64,000 bases of DNA from Burkholderiales bacterium (GCA_019634975.1 JAHCAI010000007.1:1-64000), one strand, 5' to 3'. Positions 1-8,376 are shown, counted from the first letter of the stretch. Translations and numbers: made by a program. Notes: generated from the sequence alone by a model not told the origin.

Positions 1-38
1 GTTGCGGTCGGGATTCTAGCACGCCCCCCGCTGCGGGT

Positions 39-67
39 TTTACCGGGTATGGCAATGCCGATATAAT
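39..67 (+). promoter_or_regulatory. Probable sigma-70 promoter of the diheme cytochrome gene
   Basis: A perfect -10 box TATAAT at 62-67 lies 17 bases after a partial -35 box TTTACC at 39-44, and 35 bases before the ATG at 103. The spacing is ideal for a housekeeping sigma factor. The -35 matches the consensus at only four of six bases. Seen by eye, not tested. Confidence 0.6.
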
Positions 68-102
68 CCGCGCTTTCTTGTCCTGCAGATCAGGAACTCG
101 CC

Positions 103-930
103 ATGAGCGACAACCACATCCCCGAGCACAGCACCCCGATCAAGACGCCCAAGCAACTGATCATCGTCGTCGTGCTCGCCTTCGTCGTACCGGTGCTCGT
201 CATCGTCATGCTGGCCCAGCTGGTCACCAGCGGAAAAAGCAGCACGACCGACCCGGCCGCCGCCGAGGAAGCCGTTGCTCAGCGCCTGAAACCGGCGGGG
301 GAAGTCATTGTCGCGGCCGCCGGGGGCGCGCAGGAAGTGCGCGCCGGCAAGGCGGTTTACGAAGCCATCTGCGCCGCCTGTCACACCACCGGCGTGCTGA
401 ATGCACCCAAGCTCGGCGACAAGGGAGCGTGGGCGAAGCTGATCGCCGAAGGCCAGAGCAAGCTGACCGCCGATGCGATGAAGGGCGTGCGCCAGATGCC
501 GCCGCGCGGCGGTGCGCCCGATCTCTCGGATGTGGAATTCGCGCGGGCCGTGGCATACATGGCCAACCAGGCCGGCGCCAACTGGAAGGAACCCGATGCG
601 CCGGCCGCGGCGGCAGCTGCGGCACCGGCAACAGCCGTTGCGGCAGCGACGCCGGCCGCCGCACCCGCCGCTGCGGCCGCCCCAAGCAATGGCAAGGGCA
701 AGAGCGTCTATGAGTCGAGCTGCACCGCCTGCCATGCGGCCGGTGTCGCGGGCGCGCCCAAGACCGGCGACAAGGCAGCCTGGGCGCCGCGCCTGAAAGC
801 CGGCAACAGCGCATTGGTCGCGGCCGTGGTCAAGGGCAAGGGCGCAATGCCGCCGAAGGGCGGCAACATGTCCCTGTCGGACGACGACATCAAGGCAGCG
901 GTCGATTACATGGTCAGCCTCGTGAAATAA
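103..930 (+). CDS. Membrane-anchored diheme cytochrome c (c5-like, duplicated domain)
   Basis: This is an electron carrier that would act on the periplasmic side of the inner membrane in a respiratory chain. An uncleaved-looking hydrophobic helix spans residues 18-42. Two haem-binding CXXCH motifs follow, CAACH at 90-94 and CTACH at 207-211. The two domains are clearly internal duplicates: each has YE..C.ACH, then AP..GDK.AW, then MPP.GG and a closing YM. The methionine of MPP is the likely sixth haem ligand. A long Ala/Pro linker at about 166-194 joins them. An AGGAA ribosome site precedes the ATG. The redox partner is unknown; a role with a terminal oxidase is an inference only. It is followed by a strong terminator, so it is transcribed alone. 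Confidence 0.9.
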   Translation: MSDNHIPEHSTPIKTPKQLIIVVVLAFVVPVLVIVMLAQLVTSGKSSTTDPAAAEEAVAQRLKPAGEVIVAAAGGAQEVRAGKAVYEAICAACHTTGVLNAPKLGDKGAWAKLIAEGQSKLTADAMKGVRQMPPRGGAPDLSDVEFARAVAYMANQAGANWKEPDAPAAAAAAAPATAVAAATPAAAPAAAAAPSNGKGKSVYESSCTACHAAGVAGAPKTGDKAAWAPRLKAGNSALVAAVVKGKGAMPPKGGNMSLSDDDIKAAVDYMVSLVK

Positions 931-956
931 CGCGGGACCGGTTCATGCATAATCGG

Positions 957-985
957 AGGGCGCAGCATGCTGCGCCCTTTTTGTT
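957..985 (+). terminator. Rho-independent terminator of the cytochrome gene
   Basis: A perfect 22-base palindrome (957-978, arms AGGGCGCAGCA and TGCTGCGCCCT) is followed by a T-run. It sits 27 bases after the cytochrome stop codon and just before apaH. A CATAAT box at 948-953 immediately upstream could be the apaH -10 element, which would put the hairpin in the apaH leader. Confidence 0.85.
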
Positions 986-1009
986 TGCTGGCCAGAGTTC
1001 CGGATTTCC

Positions 1010-1837
1010 ATGAGCACCTACGCCATCGGCGACATCCAGGGCTGCTACGACGAGTTGCGCCGCCTGCTCGACGAGGTCAGGTTCGATCCGGAAGCCGATC
1101 GCCTGTGGCTGGTCGGCGACCTGGTCAACCGCGGCCCGCAATCGGCCGAAGTGCTGCGCTTCCTGCGCGGGCTCGGTGATCGCGCAATCAGCGTGCTCGG
1201 CAACCACGACCTGCATCTGCTGGTTGTTGCCGCCGGCGTGCGCAAGCCTCACCGCGGCGACACCCTGGACGGGCTGCTCGCCGCCCCCGACCGCGAGGAG
1301 CTGCTCGGCTGGCTGCGCAGGCAGCGGCTGATGCATGCGGACGGCGGTTATGCAATGGTCCATGCCGGCCTGCTGCCGCAATGGAGCATCGCGCAGGCAA
1401 TGGCGCTTGCGCGCGAGGTCGAGACTGCGCTGCAGGGCCCGGACTGCGACGAGTTCCTCGCGCAGATGTACGGCAATGCGCCGGCACAGTGGCAGGACGA
1501 CCTCTCCGGCTACGATCGCCTGCGGGTCATCGTCAACGCGATGACGCGGCTGCGGGTCTGCACCCCCGAGGGCCTCATGGAGTTCAGCCACAAGACCGCT
1601 CCGGAGGGCGCGCCGGCCGGCTATCTGCCGTGGTTCGACATTCCGCAGCGCGCAAGCCGCGACACGCCGGTGCTGTTCGGCCACTGGGCGGCGCTGGGGC
1701 TGAAGCTGCGCCACGACCTGGTCGGGCTTGACTCGGGATGCGTCTGGGGGCGCCGCCTGACCGCTTTCCGGCTCGAGGATCGCCGCGTGTTCCAATGCGG
1801 CTGCGAAGGTGTCAGGGCCTCAGGCGATCCGCAATGA
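1010..1837 (+). CDS. apaH: Symmetrical bis(5'-nucleosyl)-tetraphosphatase ApaH
   Basis: ApaH hydrolyses diadenosine tetraphosphate (Ap4A) to two ADP and can also remove Np4 caps from RNA. The metallophosphatase motifs are all present: GDIQG near residues 7-11, GDLVNRGP at about 38-45 and GNHDLH at about 64-69, with a later GHWA. The length of 275 residues is normal for the family. The last 26 bases overlap the 3' end of the convergent olsA gene. In enterobacteria apaH sits in the ksgA-apaG operon; here it stands alone between a cytochrome gene and the ornithine-lipid genes. Confidence 0.95.
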   Translation: MSTYAIGDIQGCYDELRRLLDEVRFDPEADRLWLVGDLVNRGPQSAEVLRFLRGLGDRAISVLGNHDLHLLVVAAGVRKPHRGDTLDGLLAAPDREELLGWLRRQRLMHADGGYAMVHAGLLPQWSIAQAMALAREVETALQGPDCDEFLAQMYGNAPAQWQDDLSGYDRLRVIVNAMTRLRVCTPEGLMEFSHKTAPEGAPAGYLPWFDIPQRASRDTPVLFGHWAALGLKLRHDLVGLDSGCVWGRRLTAFRLEDRRVFQCGCEGVRASGDPQ

Positions 1838-2609
1838 GCTGTCGCGCCGCCGCGGCGAGCTCGCGGCGATGTGCGGCATCGGGCGGCAGCGCCGGCAGGA
1901 ACCACAAGCGCGCATGCAGGTCCGGTTGCGCGACGATCGCCAGCACGCTCTGCAACAGCGACTTGTCACCGTCATAGGCGGCCTCGGCACACAGCGAGCC
2001 GTCGCCGCGCTCGAAGCGCAGCGCGACCGGATGCACCGAGGCGCCGGCGATCAGCGCGGGCTGCAGCAGCGCGCCGTGGAAGCGCAGCACCTGCGAGCCG
2101 TCGGTCGTGGTGCCTTCCGGGAATACCGCCACCACGTCGCCCCGGGTCATCGCGTCGGCGATCTCGCGACTGATGCGCGCGGCATCGCCGCGCCTTGCGC
2201 GCTCGATGAACAGCGTGCCTGTTTTCGCGCTGAGCCAGCCTATCGCCGGCCAGGAACGGATTTCCGACTTCGCGACAAAGCGCACCGGAAGGACGGCGTT
2301 GATCACGAAGATGTCCAGCCACGACACGTGGTTGGCCACCAGCATCACCGGCCCGCCATCGCCGTCCGGCGCATCGCCCACGGCATGCAGCTGCACCCCG
2401 AGGATGCGCAGCAGCCGGGCCGACCACCCGCGCACCGCAGCCCGCCTGCGCGGCAGGGAATAGAAGGGAAAGTGCGCGGCAACGGTCCACAGCCCGTGCA
2501 GCAGGTGCAACGCGGTGCGCGCGAGGCGCAGGCCGCGTTTCGGCAGCGATGTGGTGATGCCCCGGCCGCTCATGGCGGCCATTATAGGGGCGCGCAGCGC
2601 GCCGGCCAT
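1812..2609 (-). CDS. olsA: 1-acyl-glycerol-3-phosphate acyltransferase family; probable lyso-ornithine lipid acyltransferase
   Basis: A PlsC-family acyltransferase of 265 residues. The catalytic H-x4-D motif is in NHVSWLDIF (His94, Asp99) and the acceptor-binding EGTT motif is in [10 protein letters not shown] at about 164-171. A hydrophobic stretch precedes the motif, as expected for a membrane-associated enzyme. The gene starts in a TGATG overlap with the upstream acyltransferase (olsB), so the two are translationally coupled. PlsC enzymes normally make phosphatidate, but pairing with an OlsB-like enzyme is the known arrangement for ornithine lipid synthesis, where OlsA adds the second acyl chain. 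I infer OlsA; a phosphatidate role is the alternative. Confidence 0.8.
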   Translation of the reverse strand: MAGALRAPIMAAMSGRGITTSLPKRGLRLARTALHLLHGLWTVAAHFPFYSLPRRRAAVRGWSARLLRILGVQLHAVGDAPDGDGGPVMLVANHVSWLDIFVINAVLPVRFVAKSEIRSWPAIGWLSAKTGTLFIERARRGDAARISREIADAMTRGDVVAVFPEGTTTDGSQVLRFHGALLQPALIAGASVHPVALRFERGDGSLCAEAAYDGDKSLLQSVLAIVAQPDLHARLWFLPALPPDAAHRRELAAAARQLIADRLRP

Positions 2610-3370
2610 CAGGCGTTCAGGAAATGACGGGCATAGCGCGCATTCATGCGCGACAGCGGCAGCAGCATCAGCAGGTCGGCGGTATTGAAATCGGGATCCC
2701 AGGCCGGCGCACCGCAGATCCAGGCGCCGACGCGGACATAACCTTTCACCAGCGGCGGCGGCAGCGCATCAGCCTCGCCGCCCAGCGCCTCCAGCGGCAG
2801 CTCGCAGCGCGGAAACACGCGGTACTCGACCGGAGAGAGATGTTCCCGGGCGAGACCGCGGTAGATGCCCGCCGCCCTGCGCCCTCCATCGGCCATGCCG
2901 AGGGAGGCGCAGCCCATCAGGTAGCGATAGCCCCCCTGGGCGGCATAGGCCGCAAGCCCCGACCACAGGCGCGCGATGGTCGCGCCGCTGCGATAGTCCG
3001 GATGCACGCAGGAGCGGCCGATCTCGACGGTGGATTCGCGCAGGTGACGCAAGCGCGTCAGGTCGAACTCGCTGTCGGCATAGAAACTGCCGAGCTGCTG
3101 GGCGCGCGGCCCGGGCAGCAGCCGGTAAGTGCCCACCACCTCGCCGCTGCGGGTGTCGCGCACCAGCAGGTGCTCGCAATGCGCGTCATAGAAATCACTG
3201 TCGATGCCGGGCGCGGCCTGGGGAATGTTCGCGCCGAGCTCCCCGGCAAACACCTTGTAACGCAGGCGCTGGGCTTCGACGACCTCGTCGGGCGTGCGGG
3301 CAAAGGACACGGCCAGCTCGGGAACCGCGCGCCCGCGCAGCGCGGATGACTCAAGGGTGTGATCCAGCAT
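2609..3370 (-). CDS. olsB: GNAT-type N-acyltransferase, probable ornithine N-acyltransferase OlsB
   Basis: A 253-residue protein of the GNAT-like family often labelled hemolysin-like acyltransferase. OlsB moves a 3-hydroxyacyl chain from ACP to the amino group of ornithine, making lyso-ornithine lipid. Typical features seen: an early FARTPDEVVEAQRLRYKVF segment, then VGTYRLL in the acetyl-CoA fold region, and EIGRSCVHPDYR, which is strongly characteristic of the family. The downstream overlapping PlsC-type gene completes the two-step pathway. A GGAGG ribosome site lies about 9 bases before the ATG. Three 11-base-spaced repeats upstream (3417-3444) suggest control by an OmpR/PhoB-type regulator. 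Confidence 0.85.
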   Translation of the reverse strand: MLDHTLESSALRGRAVPELAVSFARTPDEVVEAQRLRYKVFAGELGANIPQAAPGIDSDFYDAHCEHLLVRDTRSGEVVGTYRLLPGPRAQQLGSFYADSEFDLTRLRHLRESTVEIGRSCVHPDYRSGATIARLWSGLAAYAAQGGYRYLMGCASLGMADGGRRAAGIYRGLAREHLSPVEYRVFPRCELPLEALGGEADALPPPLVKGYVRVGAWICGAPAWDPDFNTADLLMLLPLSRMNARYARHFLNA

Positions 3371-3416
3371 CGGCCTGCCTCCGTCATCGATTTGACGGGA
3401 GCAGGCTAAGGCCGGG

Positions 3417-3444
3417 CGGTTACAAGGCGGTTAAGCGGAGGTTA
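3417..3444 (-). promoter_or_regulatory. Three GGTTA direct repeats at 11-bp spacing upstream of olsB
   Basis: On the plus strand GGTTA occurs at 3418, 3429 and 3440, exactly 11 bases apart (TTAACC, TTAACC and GTAACC read on the olsB strand). Tandem repeats with 11-base period are the binding geometry of PhoB and other OmpR-family regulators. They lie 47-74 bases upstream of the olsB start. The half-sites are not the canonical CTGTCAT, so the regulator is unknown. Confidence 0.5.
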
Positions 3445-3471
3445 AAAATCGGTGACGGGCGCACCGAGCGC

Positions 3472-3927
3472 TCAATGGGTGACCCGGGAGGTGCGGCCGT
3501 CCGAAAGAATGCGCACGCGTTCGCCGGGCCTGAAGGTCTCGTCCGCCTCCTGCACGATCGCCACCAGCGCCCCGCTGTCGAGCTTGACCGTGATCTCGAC
3601 CCCGGTGCGCCTCGTGGCGCCCTGCTCGATCGCCTGGCCGGCAACGCCGCCGGCGACACCGCCCAGCACCGCAGCCGCCGTCGAGCCGCGCCCGCCGCCG
3701 ACGGTGCTGCCGGCAATGCCGCCGACAATGGCGCCCGCCGCCGGACCGACGCCGCTGCGCGTGCCCTCGATCTGCACCGGACGCACGCTTTCGACAATGC
3801 CCATGCGCACGTTCTGTTCACGACGTGCTTCGTCCCGGGTATAAGCCCCGCCGCCGAGGCCCTGTGCGCAGCCGCCGAGCACTGCCAGCGCGAGCAATGC
3901 CGCCGCGAAACGTGTCCGTCTGTCCAT
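3472..3927 (-). CDS. Glycine-zipper outer-membrane lipoprotein (SlyB/PcpA-like)
   Basis: The protein has a lipoprotein signal peptide with lipobox LGGC (Cys20) from the start chosen here. The middle contains a glycine-zipper region rich in GxxxG, with AGAIVGGIAG and LGGVAGGVAGQ. The C-terminal part ends in a small beta-rich domain containing GERVRILSDG. This is the layout of SlyB-type lipoproteins, which stabilise the outer membrane and in some bacteria respond to PhoP. I chose the ATG at 3927 because a GGGAG ribosome site lies eight bases upstream; an ATG two codons earlier is too close to it. It lies 14 bases after the kinase gene, so the two may be cotranscribed. Confidence 0.8.
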   Translation of the reverse strand: MDRRTRFAAALLALAVLGGCAQGLGGGAYTRDEARREQNVRMGIVESVRPVQIEGTRSGVGPAAGAIVGGIAGSTVGGGRGSTAAAVLGGVAGGVAGQAIEQGATRRTGVEITVKLDSGALVAIVQEADETFRPGERVRILSDGRTSRVTH

Positions 3928-3941
3928 GATCATGTCTCCCG

Positions 3942-4877
3942 TCACCACAGCTTCATGCCGAAGGCCTCGCGGAAACGATCCGCCACTTCGGCACGCTCAA
4001 AACGGTGGTTCTGTCCGCCGCGCTGGGCGATTTTCAGCGAGCCCATCAGGGATGCCAGCCGGCCGGTCAGCGCCCAGTCCGCACCGTTCGCCAGACCGTA
4101 GAGCAGGCCGGCGCGGAAAGCATCGCCGCAACCGGTCGGATCGAGCACCGCCTCCGGCTTAACGCTCGGAATCCCGATCTGTTGACCGCCGGCATGCACC
4201 ACCGCGCCCTTCGCACCCATTGTGACCACGATGGCACTGACAAGTTTCGCCAGTTCATCCAGCTTTTTGCCGGTGCGCTCCTGCAGCATCTGCGCCTCGT
4301 AGTCGTTGACCGTGACATATTGCGCAAGCCGGACGAACTCCTCGAGCTCGGGGCCGTTGAACATCGGCAGTCCCTGCCCGGGATCGAAAACGAAGGGAAT
4401 GCCAGCCTCGCGGAACTCGCGCGCGTGCTGGATCATGCCCTCGCGGCCGTCCGGCGCGACGATGCCGAGCTTGATCCCGCGGGCGTCGCCGACATGGTTA
4501 TCGTGCGAATGATTCATCGCCCCCGGGTGGAAGGCGGTGATCTGGTTGTCGTCGAGGTCGGTGGTAATGAAGGCCTGTGCGGTGAAGCTGCCCGGCACCG
4601 TCAGCACATGATCCTGGGACAGGCCCAGGCGCTGCAGGCGCTCGTCGTAGGGTCCGAAATCATCGCCGACCGTGGCCATGATGCGCGCGTCGCCGCCCAG
4701 CATCTGCAGCGTATAGGCAATGTTGCCGGCGCAGCCGCCGTATTCGCGGCGCATGTCGGGCACAAGGAACGCGACGTTGAGGATGTGCAGCTGGTCGGGC
4801 AGGATGTGGTTTTTGAATCGGTCGCGGAACACCATGATGGTGTCGTACGCCATCGAACCGCAGATCAGGATCGACAT
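3942..4877 (-). CDS. PfkB-family carbohydrate kinase, adenosine kinase-like
   Basis: A ribokinase-fold sugar/nucleoside kinase of 311 residues. It begins MSILICGSMAYDTIM, has the N-terminal GGCAGNIAYTLQMLGG signature for substrate binding, and carries the C-terminal PfkB signature DPTGCGDAFRAGLLYG with the catalytic Asp in GCGDAF. This branch of the family in betaproteobacteria is generally annotated as adenosine kinase, which would return adenosine to AMP; that substrate is inferred from family likeness, not from residues unique to it. The start at 4877 is preferred because the conserved fold begins there; upstream sequence in the same frame is not kinase-like. Confidence 0.8.
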   Translation of the reverse strand: MSILICGSMAYDTIMVFRDRFKNHILPDQLHILNVAFLVPDMRREYGGCAGNIAYTLQMLGGDARIMATVGDDFGPYDERLQRLGLSQDHVLTVPGSFTAQAFITTDLDDNQITAFHPGAMNHSHDNHVGDARGIKLGIVAPDGREGMIQHAREFREAGIPFVFDPGQGLPMFNGPELEEFVRLAQYVTVNDYEAQMLQERTGKKLDELAKLVSAIVVTMGAKGAVVHAGGQQIGIPSVKPEAVLDPTGCGDAFRAGLLYGLANGADWALTGRLASLMGSLKIAQRGGQNHRFERAEVADRFREAFGMKLW

Positions 4878-4949
4878 CGGGATTCGCCTGCAAAAATGGG
4901 AGCGCGGATTATACCAATGCGACCGCCGCCGCCCTCCGGCCGGGACACC

Positions 4950-4979
4950 TTGGTGCCTGTCCGATGCCTGCTGCATAAT
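4950..4979 (+). promoter_or_regulatory. Probable mscL promoter
   Basis: A -10 box CATAAT (4974-4979) lies 18 bases after a weak -35 box TTGGTG (4950-4955), and about 60 bases before the mscL ATG. It sits in the divergent gap between the kinase gene and mscL. Confidence 0.45.
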
Positions 4980-5040
4980 CGGAACGGGTCGCGGATGCAC
5001 CGCGAACGCCATTTAACGGATCACCCACGGGAGAAACACG

Positions 5041-5466
5041 ATGCTCAAGGAATTCAAGGAATTCGCGATGCGCGGCAATGTCGTCGACATGGCTGTCGGC
5101 ATCATCATTGGCGCGGCATTCGGCAAGATCGTGGAATCGCTGGTCAAGGACGTGATCATGCCGCCGATCGGCCTGCTGCTCGGCAAGGTCGATTTTTCCA
5201 ACCTGTTCCTGGTCATGAGGGAAGGTGCCACGCCGGGCCCCTATCTCAGTGTCGACGCGGCACAGAAGGCCGGCGCCGTGACCTTCAACTACGGCATGTT
5301 CATCAACACCTGCATCAGCTTCATCATCGTCGCCTTTGCGGTGTTCATGCTGATCCGGGCGATCAACCGCCTCAAGCGCAAGGAGGAGGAGGCCCCTGCG
5401 GCACCCGCAGCCCCGGCGGAAGACATCGTGCTGCTGCGTGAAATCCGCGACGCCCTGAAAAAATAG
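5041..5466 (+). CDS. mscL: Large-conductance mechanosensitive channel MscL
   Basis: MscL is a homopentameric inner-membrane channel that opens under membrane tension and releases solutes during sudden osmotic downshock. The N-terminal amphipathic helix [20 protein letters not shown] and the first pore helix [23 protein letters not shown] are near-identical to characterised family members. A second transmembrane helix, [18 protein letters not shown], follows a periplasmic loop, and the tail ends in a charged cytoplasmic helix. The 141-residue length is normal. A GGGAGAA ribosome site precedes the ATG, and the gene is bounded by its own promoter and terminator. Confidence 0.97.
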   Translation: MLKEFKEFAMRGNVVDMAVGIIIGAAFGKIVESLVKDVIMPPIGLLLGKVDFSNLFLVMREGATPGPYLSVDAAQKAGAVTFNYGMFINTCISFIIVAFAVFMLIRAINRLKRKEEEAPAAPAAPAEDIVLLREIRDALKK

Positions 5467-5487
5467 CCGGGTATTGCCGATCACCGG

Positions 5488-5514
5488 GCGCGCCCGCGGG
5501 GGCGCGCTGTTTTC
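5488..5514 (+). terminator. Rho-independent terminator of mscL
   Basis: A perfect 8-base stem (GCGCGCCC 5488-5495 with GGGCGCGC 5500-5507) with a four-base loop is followed by TGTTTT. It lies 21 bases after the mscL stop codon, between mscL and the convergent PAP2 gene. Confidence 0.75.
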
Positions 5515-5552
5515 GGGCAGGAACCCGGATCAGGGCCTTGCTTGTCGCCCGC

Positions 5553-6071
5553 TCATGCCGCGATGCGCAGGGACAGCAGCCCGACGGCTGCGCCCAGCGC
5601 AGCGCCCGCCAGCACATCGCTGGGGTAATGCAGTCCGAGCACGACCCGGGACAACGCAACCAGCAGCGTCAACGGCCACAGCAGCCCGGCGAGCGCCGGG
5701 TAATACGCCAGGGTCACCAGCGTGAAAGCCACCGCGTGCAGGGTGTGGCCGGACGGAAAGCTGAAGCGGTCCAGTTCGACCGCAAAGCGCTCGATCCCGG
5801 CGTGAGCCTGATAGGGGCGCGGCCGCAGCGTGCGCGCCTTCAGCCACTTGTAGCCGGCGGTGCAGACGAGGCCGACAGCCAGCAGGTGCAGCACGGGGGG
5901 CACGGCCGCATCGCGCTCCGCGAGCAGCAGTGCCGCCATCAGGGCGTACCAGAACAGGCCGTCGCCGAGTACGCTGGCGCAGCGGAACAGCAGCCGCCCG
6001 CTCAGATTCCGGCAGACACCGTTCATGCGCAGGCAAAGCCGAAGTTCCCAGCGCGCCAGCAGGTCAAACAT
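5553..6071 (-). CDS. PAP2-family membrane phosphatase
   Basis: An integral-membrane lipid phosphatase of 172 residues. The three PAP2 motifs are present in order: K-x6-RP (KARTLRPRP), PSGHT, and SRVVLGLHYPSD, which supplies the catalytic His and Asp. Several hydrophobic helices surround them. The substrate is probably phosphatidate, undecaprenyl diphosphate or a related lipid phosphate. The gene overlaps the end of the glycosyltransferase gene by 8 bases, and dgkA lies just beyond that, so a shared role in lipid-phosphate or glycolipid turnover is plausible. I take the ATG at 6071; the long upstream extension of this reading frame lies inside the glycosyltransferase gene in another frame. Confidence 0.88.
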   Translation of the reverse strand: MFDLLARWELRLCLRMNGVCRNLSGRLLFRCASVLGDGLFWYALMAALLLAERDAAVPPVLHLLAVGLVCTAGYKWLKARTLRPRPYQAHAGIERFAVELDRFSFPSGHTLHAVAFTLVTLAYYPALAGLLWPLTLLVALSRVVLGLHYPSDVLAGAALGAAVGLLSLRIAA

Positions 6072-7230
6072 CGGCGCCCTGCCCCGCCATCGTTCCGGTG
6101 GCGTCCTCGGTGAGAGCCAGCAGCGCCTGCTCGAACTCGCTGACGATGCAGGACCAGTCGAGTTTTTCCGTTGTTGCCCGCGCCTTTGCGCCCATCCGGC
6201 GCGCGCGCGGCAGATCCGTGACGAGCGCCGCTGCCGCCTGTACGTAATCGTCGGCGGCGCCGGGCGCCACCAGCAGCCCGTTGTCGCCGCTGCGGATGTG
6301 CTGGCGGGCGGCGGCATAGTCGTAGGCGATCACCGCCAGGCCGCTCGCCATCGCCTCGATGGTGACGTTGCCGTAGGTTTCAGTCAGGCTCGGAAACAGG
6401 AACAGGTCTGCAGAGGCGTAATGTGCGGCAAGGTCCTCGCCGGTGCGCATGCCGGCGAAAATCACTTCGGGGTTTTCGCGCTCGATGCGGCTGCGCTCCG
6501 GGCCGTCTCCGACCATCACCAGGCGCAGCCGCGGCTGGAGTTCGCGCATCAGGGCCCAGGCACGCAGCACCAGCGGCAGGTTTTTTTCCGGAGCAAGCCG
6601 GCCGACGTACAGTGCGACGGGATCATCGGCGGCGGCGCCCCACTGCCCGCGCAGATCAGGGCTGCGCCGCGAGGGATTGAACAGCGCGGTATCCACGCCG
6701 CGCGCGACGACCTGCAGCTTGCGGAAACCGAGGGCCTGCAGCTCCTGCCGCAGGCTTTCGGTCGGCACCAGCGTGCGCAAGGCCTTGTTGTGGAATTTGC
6801 GCAGATAGGCGGTGATCGGCGTCTTCAGCCAGCCCACGCCGTAATGCGCGCTGTAGCTGTGAAAATTGGTGTGAAAATCGGTGGCCACCGGCAGCTTCAG
6901 TTTCGATGCCGCCGCCAGCGCCGACCAGCCGAGCGGCCCTTCGGTGACTACGTGCACGATGTCCGGCCTGCGCCTGGACCACAGCCGCAGCAGCGCCTGT
7001 TTTGCCGGCAGCCCGAGTTTCAGCGCGTCGTAGCGGGGGATCGGCATGCCCCGCTGCAGCACCTCCTCGAACAGCGGCCGGTCCGCCGGCCGGTCGCCGG
7101 CATGCTGGCGCGGGCGGATCAGCTGCACCGCGTGGCCGCGTGACTGCAATCCGGCAACGATGCGGCCCATGGTCATCGCCACGCCATTGATTTCGGGCGG
7201 ATAGGTCTCGGTGACCATCGCCACGCGCAT
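6064..7230 (-). CDS. Glycosyltransferase family 4 (GT-B fold)
   Basis: A 388-residue retaining glycosyltransferase starting MRVAMVTETYPPEINGVAMT, which is the standard opening of this group (similar to MgtA/PimB-like and SqdX-like enzymes). The nucleotide-sugar binding region shows YVGRLAPEKNL followed later by FPSLTETYGNVTIEAMASGLAVIAYD, containing the E-x7-E motif. A lipid acceptor such as diacylglycerol is suggested by the neighbours, PAP2 phosphatase downstream and dgkA upstream. The start is uncertain: the frame stays open to ATGs at 7281 and 7290 and a GTG at 7344, none with a clear ribosome site. I chose the codon where family similarity begins. Confidence 0.85.
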   Translation of the reverse strand: MRVAMVTETYPPEINGVAMTMGRIVAGLQSRGHAVQLIRPRQHAGDRPADRPLFEEVLQRGMPIPRYDALKLGLPAKQALLRLWSRRRPDIVHVVTEGPLGWSALAAASKLKLPVATDFHTNFHSYSAHYGVGWLKTPITAYLRKFHNKALRTLVPTESLRQELQALGFRKLQVVARGVDTALFNPSRRSPDLRGQWGAAADDPVALYVGRLAPEKNLPLVLRAWALMRELQPRLRLVMVGDGPERSRIERENPEVIFAGMRTGEDLAAHYASADLFLFPSLTETYGNVTIEAMASGLAVIAYDYAAARQHIRSGDNGLLVAPGAADDYVQAAAALVTDLPRARRMGAKARATTEKLDWSCIVSEFEQALLALTEDATGTMAGQGADV

Positions 7231-7361
7231 CCTGCGCGCGGCGGCAGGATAGTGCTGCAACACGATGTCCGAACCGTCCATGCGGCGCATCCTGCCGTGC
7301 CGATGCGACACTGCAGTGACGGCGGCATGACAATTGCGCGACACGAGGCGCGCAGGCCGGA

Positions 7362-7748
7362 TCAGCCGAAGAGGACGAGACCCCAGACCACGGGCACGTT
7401 GACCAGCGCGAGAAACACCGCGGCACTGCCGATGTCCTTGGCCCGCTTGGCCAGCTCATGGTTTTCCAGCGATATGCGGTCGACGGCGGCTTCCACGGCC
7501 GAGTTCAGCAGCTCGACGATCAGCACCAGCAGCAAGACCGCAATCAGCAGCGCCTTGCCGGTGCCGGAGACCGGCATCCACAGCGCTGCGGGAACCAGCA
7601 GCAGGGTGAGCAGCACTTCCTGGCGAAAGGCGTCCTCGTGGCGATATGCGGCACGCAGGCCGTCCATCGAATAGAAGAACGCGTTCCACACGCGCTTCAG
7701 GCCGGTCCTGCCCTTGTGCGGACTCTCGCCGCCGTTCACGGGATCCAT
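7362..7748 (-). CDS. dgkA: Diacylglycerol kinase (DgkA)
   Basis: A small trimeric inner-membrane kinase that phosphorylates diacylglycerol to phosphatidate, recycling lipid left by membrane-derived glycan synthesis. The 128-residue length and three predicted helices fit. The diagnostic ELLNSAVEAAVDRIS motif, with its catalytic glutamate, and the following KRAKDIGSAAV are both present. It is the first of a leftward group dgkA - glycosyltransferase - PAP2 phosphatase, with 131 bases to the next start. Confidence 0.95.
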   Translation of the reverse strand: MDPVNGGESPHKGRTGLKRVWNAFFYSMDGLRAAYRHEDAFRQEVLLTLLLVPAALWMPVSGTGKALLIAVLLLVLIVELLNSAVEAAVDRISLENHELAKRAKDIGSAAVFLALVNVPVVWGLVLFG

Positions 7749-7871
7749 CGTCGGCCTTCTCCTCCTGCAGATGCGCTTGCCGGGACCGGGACCCGGCGCA
7801 GTCGTTATGCTGGCAGCGGCATGTTGCGCGCGTATTGCGTGCCGCCCGCGCCCCGGAATCGTTCCGCCGTT

Positions 7872-8252
7872 TCAGGATTCCACGGACTTGAGATAGTCCG
7901 CGGCGTCGAGCAGCGCGTCGATCTGCGAGGGATCATCGGGCCGGATGCGGAACATCCATGCCGCATACGGCTGCTCGTTGATTTTCTCGGGCGCGTCCGG
8001 CAACTCGGCATTCGCGGCAACGATTTCGCCGGACACCGGTGCATGGATGTCGCCCGCCGCCTTCACCGACTCGATGACACCGCACTCTTCGCCCTGCTGC
8101 ACGCGGCGCCCGGGCTCCGGGTTGCCGACAAACACCACATCGCCCAGCTGGGCCTGCGCGTGCTCGGTGATGCCGACGCTGACCGTGCCGTCAGCCTCGC
8201 GACGCACCCATTCGTGGCTGGCGGTGTACTTCAGGTGTTCGGGGGCGCTCAT
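7872..8252 (-). CDS. gcvH: Glycine cleavage system H protein
   Basis: GcvH is the lipoyl-carrying shuttle of the glycine cleavage complex, moving the aminomethyl group between the P and T proteins. The lipoylation site is the Lys of IESVKAAGDIHAP, close to the usual SVKAASD. The protein has the standard length of 126 residues. No gcvT or gcvP lies in this window, so it is an orphan locally. The GGAGAA ribosome site is immediately preceded by an unusually AT-rich leader that contains one copy of the dispersed repeat described at 8269-8297. Confidence 0.95.
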   Translation of the reverse strand: MSAPEHLKYTASHEWVRREADGTVSVGITEHAQAQLGDVVFVGNPEPGRRVQQGEECGVIESVKAAGDIHAPVSGEIVAANAELPDAPEKINEQPYAAWMFRIRPDDPSQIDALLDAADYLKSVES

Positions 8253-8268
8253 GCAAAATTCTCCAAAA

Positions 8269-8297
8269 ATATAAATAAAAACAATTACTTATATATT
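8269..8297 (-). repeat. AT-rich dispersed repeat, copy A (gcvH leader)
   Basis: On the plus strand this 29-base stretch matches the copy at 44159-44187 at 25 of 29 positions. It lies just upstream of the gcvH ribosome site, in inverse orientation to that gene. The surroundings are GC-rich, so the stretch stands out sharply. Confidence 0.55.
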
Positions 8298-8376
8298 AAT
8301 CGCCAAACCCGGGCGTTCCGGATTATCGCGCACCGGCGGTGACACGGGCAGCGGCAAATGCCGCGGAATTCCGCGT

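Noticed and set aside
598..690. GC-rich Ala/Pro codon repeat in the cytochrome gene as a possible tandem repeat or mobile sequence
   Set aside because: It encodes the flexible linker between two haem domains and keeps the reading frame; there is no exact repeat unit.
40..735. Long Arg/Gly-rich reading frames opposite the cytochrome and many other genes
   Set aside because: They are low-complexity shadows of the real genes in a GC-rich genome, without ribosome sites or family likeness.
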